DNA of 64,000 bases from positions 25,884 through 89,883 of the forward strand of contig CALAYL010000029.1 in NCBI GenBank assembly GCA_937894725.1, given 5' to 3'. Under the pieces are notes generated by a model. That model saw nothing but the letters and a program-made list of their open reading frames with translations, was not told where the DNA came from and did not search any database. Positions 49,005 through 58,004 of this stretch are shown here, one piece after another. Position 1 is the first letter of the stretch, and every line of letters begins with the position of its first letter. Source of the DNA: an uncultured Bacteroidota bacterium. Lineage in GTDB: Bacteria > Bacteroidota > Bacteroidia > Chitinophagales > LD1. The translations under genes and the position numbers were made by a program.

Positions 49005-50546
49005 TTATTGCGCCCAATTTTCTCTATCCAAAGTGCGATATTGAATAGCTTCTGCTATATGTTCGGTTTTGATGTCTTCGCTTTGCCCAAGGTCAGCTAT
49101 GGTGCGGGCTACTTTCAAAATTCGGTCATAAGCTCTGGCAGAGAGATTGAGCCGCTGCATGGCTTTACTCAAAAGCATTTTAGCTTGATCGTTGATGATA
49201 CAGATTTCCTGTACTTTTTGTGCCTCCATCTGTGCATTGCTATGAACCCCCTCTAAATTTTCAAAACGTTTTTCTTGAAGCGCGCGCGCTTTAGTGACTC
49301 GCTCTCGAATAGAACCACTACTCTCGGTCGTAGAAGCTGTCGAAAGTTCGTTGAAAGACACAGGGGTCACCTCTACATGCAGGTCTATCCTATCCAATAG
49401 TGGTCCAGAGATTTTATTAAGGTACTTTTGCACTACACCTGGAGCACACACACATTCTTTTTCGGGATGGTTGAAATACCCGCAAGGGCAGGGATTCATA
49501 CTCGCTACCAACATAAAACTTGCTGGATAAGTGATCGAAAATCGAGAGCGAGAAATCGTGACTTTTCTATCTTCTAATGGCTGCCGCATCACTTCCAAAA
49601 CCGTGCGTTTAAACTCAGGCAATTCATCTAAAAAAAGTACACCATTATGCGCTAATGAAATCTCTCCGGGCTGGGGGTTTGAGCCACCTCCCACTAGGGC
49701 TACATCGCTGATGGTGTGGTGTGGAGAGCGGAACGGGCGATTATACACCAATGAAGCATTTTTAGAAAGTTTGCCCGCTACAGAGTGGATTTTGGTGGTC
49801 TCTAGCGCCTCCGTAAGTGAGAGCGGAGGTAAAATTGTTGACATACGCTTAGCGAGCATAGTTTTGCCCGCACCAGGAGGCCCTATCAAGATAAGATTGT
49901 GCCCACCCGCAGCAGCTATTTCCATTGCCCTTTTGATGTTTTCTTGCCCTTTTACATCACCAAAGTCAACCTCAGCTCTATCGAGATTAGCCGCAAATTC
50001 TTCTCGGGTATCTACCATTACGGGTATCATGTTTTTTTTGCCTTCCAAAAAATCGATTACCTCTTGCAGATTTTCAGCACCATATACATTTATATTATTT
50101 ACAATAGCCGCTTCGCGAGCATTTTGTTTGGGTAAAATGATGCCCTTAAATTTTTCTTTACGAGCTTGGATGGCGATAGGCAAAGCGCCTTTGATAGGTT
50201 GCAGACTGCCATCAAGCGATAACTCGCCCATGATGATATATTCCGCTAGGTTTTCTTCTGGAAAAATCTGTTCGGAGCCAGCCAAAATACCGATTGCAAT
50301 GGTAAGGTCATAAGCAGAGCCTTCTTTGCGAATATCGGCTGGAGCAAGGTTGATAACGATTCGCTGTCGAGGTACTTTCAGTCCGATATGTTTGATGGCT
50401 GTTTCTACCCTATATTGACTTTCTTTCACCGCATTGTCAGGTAGGCCTACCATATAAAACTTCATACCAAACTCTACACTCGTTTCGACTGTAATAGTCA
50501 CCGCATCTACGCCATACACCGCGCTTCCAAAAGTTTTAACTAACAT
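49005..50546 (-). CDS. comM: YifB/ComM-type AAA+ ATPase (Mg-chelatase-like)
   Basis: A 513-aa protein. The ATG at 50546 (MLVKTFGSAVYGVDA) is the standard family start; the frame is open for four more codons. An N-terminal Lon-protease-like ChlI domain (about 1-165) is followed by an AAA+ domain with Walker A GPPGAGKT (222-229), a Walker B LFLDELPEF segment and a C-terminal ChlI_C domain with CPCGYFNHPEKECVC. ComM is a branch-migration helicase that helps natural transformation in some bacteria, and the gene is widespread. It is divergent from the TrhA-family gene. Confidence 0.92.
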   Translation of the reverse strand: MLVKTFGSAVYGVDAVTITVETSVEFGMKFYMVGLPDNAVKESQYRVETAIKHIGLKVPRQRIVINLAPADIRKEGSAYDLTIAIGILAGSEQIFPEENLAEYIIMGELSLDGSLQPIKGALPIAIQARKEKFKGIILPKQNAREAAIVNNINVYGAENLQEVIDFLEGKKNMIPVMVDTREEFAANLDRAEVDFGDVKGQENIKRAMEIAAAGGHNLILIGPPGAGKTMLAKRMSTILPPLSLTEALETTKIHSVAGKLSKNASLVYNRPFRSPHHTISDVALVGGGSNPQPGEISLAHNGVLFLDELPEFKRTVLEVMRQPLEDRKVTISRSRFSITYPASFMLVASMNPCPCGYFNHPEKECVCAPGVVQKYLNKISGPLLDRIDLHVEVTPVSFNELSTASTTESSGSIRERVTKARALQEKRFENLEGVHSNAQMEAQKVQEICIINDQAKMLLSKAMQRLNLSARAYDRILKVARTIADLGQSEDIKTEHIAEAIQYRTLDRENWAQ

Positions 50547-50612
50547 AGTCCGAAACAATTAACTAAATTCAAACTTAAATAATATTGACAGTATCAAAAA
50601 AGAAAAATTGAC

Positions 50613-51359
50613 ATGGCTATAAAAACCTTTATCGAAAGCGAACATTTTACAGAGCAAATAGATCATCTAAAAAATGAGCTACATCAACTCCGCATGAAAA
50701 TAGATGAAGATTATGTAAGAGACAAAAACTTTATCAATAAAGAGATAGCGAACGCAATTACTCACGGATTGGGTGCGGTCATATTTATGGTGGCGATACC
50801 TGTGCTACTGGCGTATTGTGCTATGTATGCAAAAGCGCAGTTTACTTGGAGTGTATCCATTTTTGGTTTTGGCATTCTGATGGTGTATTTGTCTTCAACT
50901 TTGTATCATGGCATACAGCATGAAAAGGCAAAAAAGACACTTCGTATCATAGACCACATTAGCATTTTTATTTTGATAGGAGGGAGCTATACCCCTATCG
51001 TATTGGCTTGTTTGCCTAGAGAAAAAGCGATGACATTTTTAGTGATTTTATGGACATTGATTATTGCGGGAGCTATAGGCAAGTTGTTTTTTACAGGAAG
51101 GTATCGTCTTTTTTCCACACTATTTTATTTAGCTATTTGCTGGATGGCTTTGGGGGTGATACATATCTTATTTGAAACGATGCCAGGATATAGTTTTGGT
51201 GCATTGATGATTGGTGCTGCGCTGTATTCAATAGGCGTAGTCTTTTATTTATGGAAATCGCTCAATTATAATCACGCTATTTGGCATATATTTGTGCTGG
51301 GTGGAAGTATTAGTCACTATTTTGTGATGTTAGAAATAGCCAACAGCAATTTGATGTGA
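50613..51359 (+). CDS. trhA: Hemolysin III/TrhA (PAQR) family membrane protein
   Basis: A 248-aa integral membrane protein with seven predicted helices. The N-terminal 45 residues form a hydrophilic, charged helix (FTEQIDHLKNELHQLRMKID) that is longer than in most family members and looks coiled-coil. The family motifs are NAITHGLGAVIF, the LYHGIQHE loop and RIIDHISIFILIGGSYTP, with the conserved His and Asp/Ser residues expected to bind zinc. TrhA proteins influence membrane energetics and lipid fluidity. The name 'hemolysin' is historical. It is followed by truA after 45 bp. Confidence 0.87.
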   Translation: MAIKTFIESEHFTEQIDHLKNELHQLRMKIDEDYVRDKNFINKEIANAITHGLGAVIFMVAIPVLLAYCAMYAKAQFTWSVSIFGFGILMVYLSSTLYHGIQHEKAKKTLRIIDHISIFILIGGSYTPIVLACLPREKAMTFLVILWTLIIAGAIGKLFFTGRYRLFSTLFYLAICWMALGVIHILFETMPGYSFGALMIGAALYSIGVVFYLWKSLNYNHAIWHIFVLGGSISHYFVMLEIANSNLM

Positions 51360-51404
51360 TATGACTAACACGCCCAAACTTTAAGCATAAACGAGCAATC
51401 TAGA

Positions 51405-52235
51405 ATGATGGACGAAGAAACTTTTGATCAACCCAAAAAACCACGTTACTTTTTACATCTAGCCTATGATGGCACCGGCTTTTCGGGATGGCAGATACAG
51501 CTCAATGCAGATACGGTACAAGCTCGAGTAAATATTGCCCTTTCGCAGATTTTGAATGAACGAATCATGTGTATGGGCTGTGGCAGAACAGATACTGGCG
51601 TGCACGCTTCGAGTTTTTATGCTCACTTTGAAACGGCAAATCCACTACCTAGTCGCTTTACAGATAGGCTTAATTCGCTTTTACCTAGCTCGATAGTCGT
51701 GTTTATGACAGCTCGAGTTGCAGATAATGCCCATACTCGATTCAACGCCATTAGTCGCACCTATGAATATTATATTCATTTCAAAAAATCACCATTTTTG
51801 ACGAACTATAGCTTTTATCAACCCCATCAAGCCACTAATTGGGATTTGGTAGAAAAGGCAACTGAATTATTGCCTTCGTTTAAAGATTTTACATCACTTT
51901 GCAGGCCGAGCGATGACTTTAAGACCAACCTTTGTGATGTAAGCGTGGCGAAATGGGAAAAAACAATTCGTCCAAGTGTAGCTGGTTCTTTGACCGATGA
52001 GTTTATGCGATTTACAATTACTTCTAATCGTTTTCTGAGAGGCATGGTGCGTAAAACGGTAGGGACGCTATTGATGGTAGGTCGAGGCAAAGTATCCTTG
52101 GCCGAATTTGAAGATACAGTGGCAAATCAGCGCGAGTTTTATAAAACAGCTTTGGCTCCACCACAGGGACTTTACCTAACCGATGTCAAATATCCTTATC
52201 CGATAATTGATATATATGCTGCTAAAGCGCAATAA
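51405..52235 (+). CDS. truA: tRNA pseudouridine(38-40) synthase TruA
   Basis: A 276-aa cytosolic enzyme that isomerises uridines 38-40 in the tRNA anticodon arm. The catalytic Asp63 lies in GCGRTDTGVHA (58-68). The FLHLAYDGTGFSGWQ start and RFLRGMVRKTVGTLLMVG C-terminal block are complete. Two ATGs sit together (51405, 51408), either of which could be used. It is followed by the ABC exporter after 36 bp and probably forms part of the same plus-strand transcript. Confidence 0.95.
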   Translation: MMDEETFDQPKKPRYFLHLAYDGTGFSGWQIQLNADTVQARVNIALSQILNERIMCMGCGRTDTGVHASSFYAHFETANPLPSRFTDRLNSLLPSSIVVFMTARVADNAHTRFNAISRTYEYYIHFKKSPFLTNYSFYQPHQATNWDLVEKATELLPSFKDFTSLCRPSDDFKTNLCDVSVAKWEKTIRPSVAGSLTDEFMRFTITSNRFLRGMVRKTVGTLLMVGRGKVSLAEFEDTVANQREFYKTALAPPQGLYLTDVKYPYPIIDIYAAKAQ

Positions 52236-52271
52236 AACATTCCATAATAAGGCAGAGTGTGTTAGATTTGT

Positions 52272-54092
52272 ATGGTGGAAACAAAAAAGACAGGTAGAGA
52301 GACTTTCAAACGAATTTTAACGCTTACGTCTCCTTACAAAACAAGATTTTGGTTGTCGATAGGCTTGTCTGTAGCATTAGCTATAGTAGGGCCGCTAAGA
52401 CCAAAACTAGTAGAGCGAGCCGTTGATATTGATATAGCCCAAAAAGACTTTGGGGCACTTAAAATCACCGTGCTACTGATGCTCGTTTTATTACTTTTAG
52501 AAACAAGCCTTCGCTATCTTTTCAGCTATCTGGCAGGATGGCTAGGCGCTAGTATTATTAAGGATTTGCGCACTTCGGTTTATAACCATATCGTACAGGC
52601 AAAACTCACCTATTTTGACACCACTCCCATAGGCACATCTACCACCCGTACGATTAACGATGTAGAAGCAATAAACGATACGTTTTCGGAGGGCATACTC
52701 ACTATTTTGGCCGATGTACTAGTGATTGTGTTGGTGGTGTTTTTTATGTTTGCGGGCAATTTTCACACCTACCAAACAAGTCTTGGTTTCACCTTCATAT
52801 ATTGTGACTTTAGCACTTGGAAGCTAGCATTAGCATCGCTTTCTACCTTGCCGGTATTGCTTCTCATCACCCGATGGTTTCAAAAAGGAGTCAAAAATGC
52901 TTATCAACAAGAACGAATTCAGATAGCCCGCCTCAACGCTTTTTTGCAAGAGCATATTAGTGGTATGCGAATCATTCAACTTTTTAATGTACAAAAAAGA
53001 GAATATGCTCGATTTGATACTATCAATGATGAACTAAAAACAGCCAACATCAAAGGCATTTGGTATTACTCCTTGTTTTTTCCAGCAGTGGAGATATGTG
53101 TGGCGGCATCAATAGGAATTACTGTAGCTATGGCATCGCAGTTTGTTTTGAAAAACGAACTTCAACTGGGAGTCATCATGTCGTTTATTCTTTATATCAA
53201 TATGCTTTTTCGTCCACTTCGTTTTATAGCAGATAAAGTAAATACGATACAACGAGGGGTAATAGCCGCAGAGCGGGTGTTTAATTTGCTCGATAAACCG
53301 ATTGCTGAGCCACATGCAAAAGCTACAGGACAGACAAGCATTCAAGGAAATATAAAGTTCGAACATGTTGATTTTAGCTATCTGCCCGACCAACCTATTT
53401 TACGTGATTTATCTTTTGAAATAGCTGCTGGAGAAACACTCGCTATCGTAGGCCCTACGGGATCTGGCAAGACATCAACAATCAGTGTTTTGACGAAAAT
53501 GTATCCTATCAGCGGTGGTCAAATCAAGATAGACAATCAAGATATAAATACATTGAATACGGATTATCTTCGATCGCAGATGAGTATTGTTTTACAAGAT
53601 GTGTTTTTATTTTCGGGTACTGTGTTAGAAAACATTACGCTTCGCAATCCGTCTATCAAGAAAGAGGATGTGGTGAATGCAGCCAAATCGATAGGTGTAG
53701 ATGCGCTGATTCAAAAACTGCCCGGACAGTATGACTATAAAGTAATGGAGCGCGGACTGGCACTATCATTAGGTCAGCGACAGCTGATTTCGTTTGTAAG
53801 AGCACTGGTATATAATCCCAAAATTTTGATACTCGATGAGGCTACGTCATCTATTGATTCGGAAACAGAAGCGATGGTACAAAAAGCTATTGAAAAATTG
53901 ATAGAAGGTAGAACCTCGATAATCATCGCGCATCGATTATCTACTATTCGAAAAGCAACTAAAATATTGGTGCTAGAAAATGGGGTAAAAATGGAGTTTG
54001 GTAGTCACGATACACTGTTAGCGGCAAAGGCAGGTTATGCAAAATTGTGGCATTCACAGTTTGCTCAAAATAAGAATGACACGGTTTTATGA
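52272..54092 (+). CDS. ABC exporter (transmembrane and ATPase domains fused, MsbA-like)
   Basis: A 606-aa half-transporter that works as a homodimer. Six membrane helices (about 25-325) precede the ATPase domain with Walker A GPTGSGKT (394-401), signature LSLGQ (498-502, instead of LSGGQ) and Walker B ILILDEATS (518-526). A segment of about 20 residues (GNFHTYQTSLGFTFIYCDFS, 162-181) interrupts the usual FMF...WKLAL region between two helices and looks like an insertion. The substrate (lipid, drug or peptide) is not known. The last codon overlaps the start of the next membrane protein gene (ATGA), so they are translationally coupled. Confidence 0.88.
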   Translation: MVETKKTGRETFKRILTLTSPYKTRFWLSIGLSVALAIVGPLRPKLVERAVDIDIAQKDFGALKITVLLMLVLLLLETSLRYLFSYLAGWLGASIIKDLRTSVYNHIVQAKLTYFDTTPIGTSTTRTINDVEAINDTFSEGILTILADVLVIVLVVFFMFAGNFHTYQTSLGFTFIYCDFSTWKLALASLSTLPVLLLITRWFQKGVKNAYQQERIQIARLNAFLQEHISGMRIIQLFNVQKREYARFDTINDELKTANIKGIWYYSLFFPAVEICVAASIGITVAMASQFVLKNELQLGVIMSFILYINMLFRPLRFIADKVNTIQRGVIAAERVFNLLDKPIAEPHAKATGQTSIQGNIKFEHVDFSYLPDQPILRDLSFEIAAGETLAIVGPTGSGKTSTISVLTKMYPISGGQIKIDNQDINTLNTDYLRSQMSIVLQDVFLFSGTVLENITLRNPSIKKEDVVNAAKSIGVDALIQKLPGQYDYKVMERGLALSLGQRQLISFVRALVYNPKILILDEATSSIDSETEAMVQKAIEKLIEGRTSIIIAHRLSTIRKATKILVLENGVKMEFGSHDTLLAAKAGYAKLWHSQFAQNKNDTVL

Positions 54093-55360
54093 TAGGCTGG
54101 GGTATCACGATAGCGATATTTCTAGCAATTCAATATTGGGTCGCCAAGACCTCTTTTTTTATTGAAAAAAAGCTGCCTAGATGTACTGCAAATTTACTTT
54201 TTGCTGCAAAATTTGCAGGAGGTATAGCGCTGTACTTGCTTTATACATTTTATTACTCAAATCGGGAAACAGCCGATATATATAAGTTTTATGATGATGG
54301 CATGGCGCTAAAACAAATCATCAATGACCATCCTAAAGAGGGCTATTGGCTACTAACTGGTCAGCATGAAAATGAAACAATGGCTATAGCCTCTAAGATG
54401 TGTAATTGGAATCGACTCTTTACGGTTACTATGCTCAATGAAAATCGACTATTAATTCGGACAAATTGTTTACTAGCTTATATCACAGGTGGCGTTTTTC
54501 ATTTACACAATTTGTTTTTTTGTCTATTGTCGTTTTTAGGTAGCTGGTGGCTTATCAAATCATTTGCTACATATTTGTCATCAAAAAAACTATTGTTTTT
54601 TGTCGTGATACTTTTTTTTCCGTCTATGATGTTGTGGACTACAGGCTTGCTAAAAGAAAGTTTATTGCTTTTTTGTGTGGGGTATATTATTTGGTTTTTA
54701 CAAATAGATAAACAGAGTTGGTTTTCTATTTTGGTTTTTCTATTTCTGCTACTAGTCTTAGCCTATACACGTACTATATTAGCGGTCTTATTCGTGCTAG
54801 CAGCACTCGGCTTTATAGTGAGTCTGCGCCTTAAATCAAATAGCGCAAAAGGAGTTGCTTTTTTCGGAGTATATACCATTGTCATTTTAATCGCATTGTT
54901 ACTTCCTAAAATTGATCCTGTTTATGACTACTTTAGGGTGACTGCAAAGAAACAAGCCTATGCGCAACGAGAGGCTGTATATATGGGCGCTAAGAGTTTA
55001 ATTGAGTTGCCTACAATCACAAATGAACCTAGCTCGTTGATAACAAACGTTCCGCGCGGTTTTTTTAGTGCCTTTATACAACCTACGCCACTTCAGGCTT
55101 CGGGCAATGCTTTTGTTCTACTAAGTGGTATTGAAAATATGTTTCTCCTACTCATTTTTATTTATCTTTTGTTTGGCATTTCGCCACCTAGGGGAGTAAG
55201 GGCAGACGTGTTTTGGTTGTTGATTACCACCAGCGTGGTGTATCTTTCTTTTATTGGATTGCTAGTGCCAGTATTGGGCAATTTGGTAAGGTATAAAGCA
55301 CTCGTGATGCCCTTGTTTTTGGGCGCATTTTTGTTGATACAAAAGGAGAAGACAGCTTAA
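54089..55360 (+). CDS. Polytopic membrane protein of unknown function
   Basis: A 423-aa protein with about ten hydrophobic segments. The second extracytoplasmic loop (about 60-130) carries an acidic DIYKFYDDGMALKQIINDHP stretch, which again suggests a GT-C-like or oligosaccharide-related membrane protein, but I cannot name the family. The start overlaps the stop of the ABC exporter by 4 bp, so the two proteins are made together and may work on the same export or surface-glycan pathway. It overlaps serC by 4 bp at the 3' end on the opposite strand. Confidence 0.65.
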   Translation: MIGWGITIAIFLAIQYWVAKTSFFIEKKLPRCTANLLFAAKFAGGIALYLLYTFYYSNRETADIYKFYDDGMALKQIINDHPKEGYWLLTGQHENETMAIASKMCNWNRLFTVTMLNENRLLIRTNCLLAYITGGVFHLHNLFFCLLSFLGSWWLIKSFATYLSSKKLLFFVVILFFPSMMLWTTGLLKESLLLFCVGYIIWFLQIDKQSWFSILVFLFLLLVLAYTRTILAVLFVLAALGFIVSLRLKSNSAKGVAFFGVYTIVILIALLLPKIDPVYDYFRVTAKKQAYAQREAVYMGAKSLIELPTITNEPSSLITNVPRGFFSAFIQPTPLQASGNAFVLLSGIENMFLLLIFIYLLFGISPPRGVRADVFWLLITTSVVYLSFIGLLVPVLGNLVRYKALVMPLFLGAFLLIQKEKTA

Positions 55361-56442
55361 GCTGTTTCCTTTTCAAAATGCCGCATCACCTCTATCAACT
55401 TTTCTACCCCACTTATAGGCATGGCATTATAAATCGAAGCCCTAAACCCACCGACAGAGCGATGCCCCTCGATACCCACAATTTCATTTTGTTTGGCAAA
55501 TTCAGCAAATGTTTTTTCGAGGGCTTTTTCGCGAAGTGTAAAACACACATTCATCATAGACCGATCTTCATTGGCTACATTACCCTGATAGAGGTTACTT
55601 CGGTCAATAGTATCATAAAGAAGGTTTGCTTTTTTTTCGTTTTGGGAAAAAATATTTTCTTTTCCTTGTGCTTTTATCCATAAAAGAGTGAGGTAGCTGA
55701 TATAGACAGAAAAAACAGGTGGTGTGTTTTTCATTGATTTTTGCGCTACCTGCACTTTGTAGTCCACCATAGCGGGCAATCCAGCTTTGTTTTTCTCTAA
55801 AAAATCTTTTTTAATCACGACCAATGTAGCTCCCGAAGTACCTATGTTTTTTTGCGCTCCTGCATATATCAAATCAAAATCGGAGTAGTTCATTTCTCTC
55901 GACAAAATATCCGAAGACATATCTGCAACTATCGGATAAGATACACCAAAATGTTTTTTTGCACCATTGAGAAAATGATACTGTGTGCCAAAAATAGTAT
56001 TGTTGGAAGTGAGGTGTAGATATACCGCATCGCTAGGTAGGTTGAGCGTTTTAGGAATGTGGTTGTAGTTTTCTTTTTTTGAAGAAGCCACTGTATGTGC
56101 ATTGCCAAATAAAGAGGCTTGCTCCATAGCGCCATGAGCCCAAGTACCAGTATCGATAAAGGCTGCGGTTTGGTTTTGGGATAAAAAGTTTTGTGGCACC
56201 ATATAAAACTGCGAACTAGCGCCTCCTTGCATATAGATAGCTTCATAGTCGTCACCAAGACCCATGAGTTCTTTTGCTATACTACGGGCGTTTTCCATCA
56301 CAGCTACAAATGCATCGGAGCGGTGAGAGATTTCAAGTATAGATAGCCCTGTATTTTCAAAATTCACGAGTGCTTCTTGTGCTTTTTTTAAAACCACTTG
56401 TGGCAAAATAGAAGGTCCGCTGTAAAAATTGGTAATAGCCAT
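55357..56442 (-). CDS. serC: Phosphoserine aminotransferase
   Basis: A 361-aa pyridoxal-phosphate enzyme that makes 3-phosphoserine from 3-phosphohydroxypyruvate and glutamate in serine biosynthesis (and serves in PLP synthesis in some bacteria). FYSGPSILPQVVL at the start and the internal aldimine Lys198 in AGAQKNIG are diagnostic, as are GLSILEISHRS and VGGFRASIYNA. The start MAITNFYSGP is the family start. It is convergent with the membrane protein gene, overlapping its last 4 bp. No serA or serB is in the window. Confidence 0.94.
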   Translation of the reverse strand: MAITNFYSGPSILPQVVLKKAQEALVNFENTGLSILEISHRSDAFVAVMENARSIAKELMGLGDDYEAIYMQGGASSQFYMVPQNFLSQNQTAAFIDTGTWAHGAMEQASLFGNAHTVASSKKENYNHIPKTLNLPSDAVYLHLTSNNTIFGTQYHFLNGAKKHFGVSYPIVADMSSDILSREMNYSDFDLIYAGAQKNIGTSGATLVVIKKDFLEKNKAGLPAMVDYKVQVAQKSMKNTPPVFSVYISYLTLLWIKAQGKENIFSQNEKKANLLYDTIDRSNLYQGNVANEDRSMMNVCFTLREKALEKTFAEFAKQNEIVGIEGHRSVGGFRASIYNAMPISGVEKLIEVMRHFEKETA

Positions 56443-56548
56443 TTAGGGTAAATAGAGGTGTGTAAAAATTCAAAAATGCTGATTTTAATTTCAAATTAAA
56501 AATAGCTGAGTACTAATGTTTATATTTGTTTTAATGAGGAGGAATACA

Positions 56549-56579
56549 AAAAAAGGCAACCAATTTGGTTGCCTTTTTT
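56549..56579 (-). terminator. 15-bp hairpin after the DUF1573 gene
   Basis: AAAAAAGGCAACCAA (56549-56563) pairs exactly with TTGGTTGCCTTTTTT (56565-56579) around one T. On the minus strand it is followed by a U-rich run, 22 bp past the DUF1573 stop. Confidence 0.75.
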
Positions 56580-56601
56580 ATAAAATTGAACAAGGGGTAA
56601 A

Positions 56602-57120
56602 TTATTTCTTAGAAGCTGCTGACTTTCCTTTAGCAGGAGCGGAAGAACCTTTTACTGGAGTTGCAGGAGTAGTTTTTACTGGTTGAGCTGGAGCTGGTGT
56701 TGGAGCAGCTACAGCTGGCTCATCTACTACAGTTCCAGTTATTTTCAATGTTTCATTAGGCGTTTTAGCGTTAGAAGATACACTTACTGTTTTTGTAAAT
56801 GGCCCTATACGATTGATATCGTAGTGAACGCTGATAGTAGCCGATTTGCCAGGCAAGATAGGTTCTGTAGGACAAGTAGGTACTGTACAGCCGCAACTTC
56901 CTCTACAAGATGAAAGGATAAGTGGTGTTTTACCCACGTTAGTAAATTTAAATGCTCTAGTAGCAGCCCCTTCATCTCCTTTTTTCACAGTACCGTAATC
57001 AATGGTCATATCTTCCCATTTGATCTCTGGAGCATTTGGATCTGGAGTAGCTGGAGCATCTTGTGCATTTACAGCTGCCGAAAGCCCCGCAAACGCTAAG
57101 ATCATCATCATTTTTTTCAT
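56602..57120 (-). CDS. DUF1573 exported protein with Cys-rich motif and Pro/Ala/Lys tail
   Basis: A 172-aa protein with a signal peptide (cleavage after residue 19, VNA). The mature part is a DUF1573 Ig-like (ASH-type) domain (about 31-130). The motif SSCRGSCGCTVPTCP carries four cysteines and is typical of the family. The last 40 residues are a low-complexity Pro/Ala/Thr/Lys tail that may lie in the periplasm or interact with the cell wall. It seems to be transcribed alone and has an exact TAnnTTTG -7 box upstream. Confidence 0.85.
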   Translation of the reverse strand: MKKMMMILAFAGLSAAVNAQDAPATPDPNAPEIKWEDMTIDYGTVKKGDEGAATRAFKFTNVGKTPLILSSCRGSCGCTVPTCPTEPILPGKSATISVHYDINRIGPFTKTVSVSSNAKTPNETLKITGTVVDEPAVAAPTPAPAQPVKTTPATPVKGSSAPAKGKSAASKK

Positions 57121-57171
57121 AGTTGTCTTTTTTTTGTTTTTAGTAATAAAGTGTTACATCAAGTGTTATTA

Positions 57172-57179
57172 CAAATCTA
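57172..57179 (-). promoter_or_regulatory. Candidate -7 box for the DUF1573 gene
   Basis: On the minus strand TAGATTTG is an exact match to TAnnTTTG, about 50 bp upstream of the start at 57120. No clear -33 TTTG is seen 19 bp further upstream. Confidence 0.35.
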
Positions 57180-57389
57180 ATGCCTTTTTGATGGTCCACC
57201 CCCTATATATGCTCATTATTTTGCATCCTTTAACAAGGACTAGCTTTTTTTTAACGTATTGATAGTACTTTCAAACCCTTATATAGACTGTGTTTAGATA
57301 AAGAGTCTTTTTATTTCGTTGAAAAAATGGAAACTTTAAACATTGGATTTGTTTCCTACGTTTATTTGCTTTTATTTCGCCCCCTAATT

Positions 57390-58001
57390 ATGGAACTCGA
57401 AGACCTACTTTTAGAAAAATCTTCTGCACTCTTTTTGCGTTATGGTATTAAGAGTATCACTATGGATGATATAGCCAAAGAATTGGGTATGTCTAAAAAA
57501 ACTATTTATCAAGTAGTCGATAATAAGGCCGACCTAGTATATAAAACAATGGAGAGCCACATAAAACTCGAACTTGCAAAGTTAGACAAGATTAAAGACA
57601 ACGCTACAGATGCGGTAGATGAAATGATACAGATAGTGGAGTCAACGGCTATTCATATACAAGGCATCGACACAACTATTTTGTTTGACCTTCAGAAATA
57701 CTTTCCGCTGGCATTTGACTTGTTTAATGGCTATAGAGAAAACCATATCCAAAAAGCTATACTCGAAAATCTCGAAAGAGGAAAAGCCGAAGGCTACTAT
57801 AGAGAAAATCTAAATACAGACGTAATCTCTAAAATTTATATATCAATTATCCTTTCGTTATTTGACCAACACACCTTCCCATCCAATAAATATTCCTTTG
57901 TGTCGCTTTATACAGAATTTGTAAACTATCATTTACAGGGTATTCTTTCGGCAAAAGGCATGAAATATTTTGAAAAGAAAAACAAACTAAAACAAAAGTA
58001 A
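57390..58001 (+). CDS. TetR-family transcriptional regulator
   Basis: A 203-aa regulator. The ATG at 57390 gives MELEDLLLEKSSALF, the normal start of a TetR protein; an ATG 21 codons upstream would add a hydrophobic segment that does not belong. The helix-turn-helix is at about residues 20-48 (SITMDDIAKELGMSKKTIYQ), and the C-terminal ligand-binding helices are unlike any named member. It is followed after 3 bp by the TolC-like gene, so it is the first gene of the efflux operon and is the probable local repressor. The inducing ligand is unknown. Confidence 0.88.
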   Translation: MELEDLLLEKSSALFLRYGIKSITMDDIAKELGMSKKTIYQVVDNKADLVYKTMESHIKLELAKLDKIKDNATDAVDEMIQIVESTAIHIQGIDTTILFDLQKYFPLAFDLFNGYRENHIQKAILENLERGKAEGYYRENLNTDVISKIYISIILSLFDQHTFPSNKYSFVSLYTEFVNYHLQGILSAKGMKYFEKKNKLKQK

Positions 58002-58004
58002 AAT

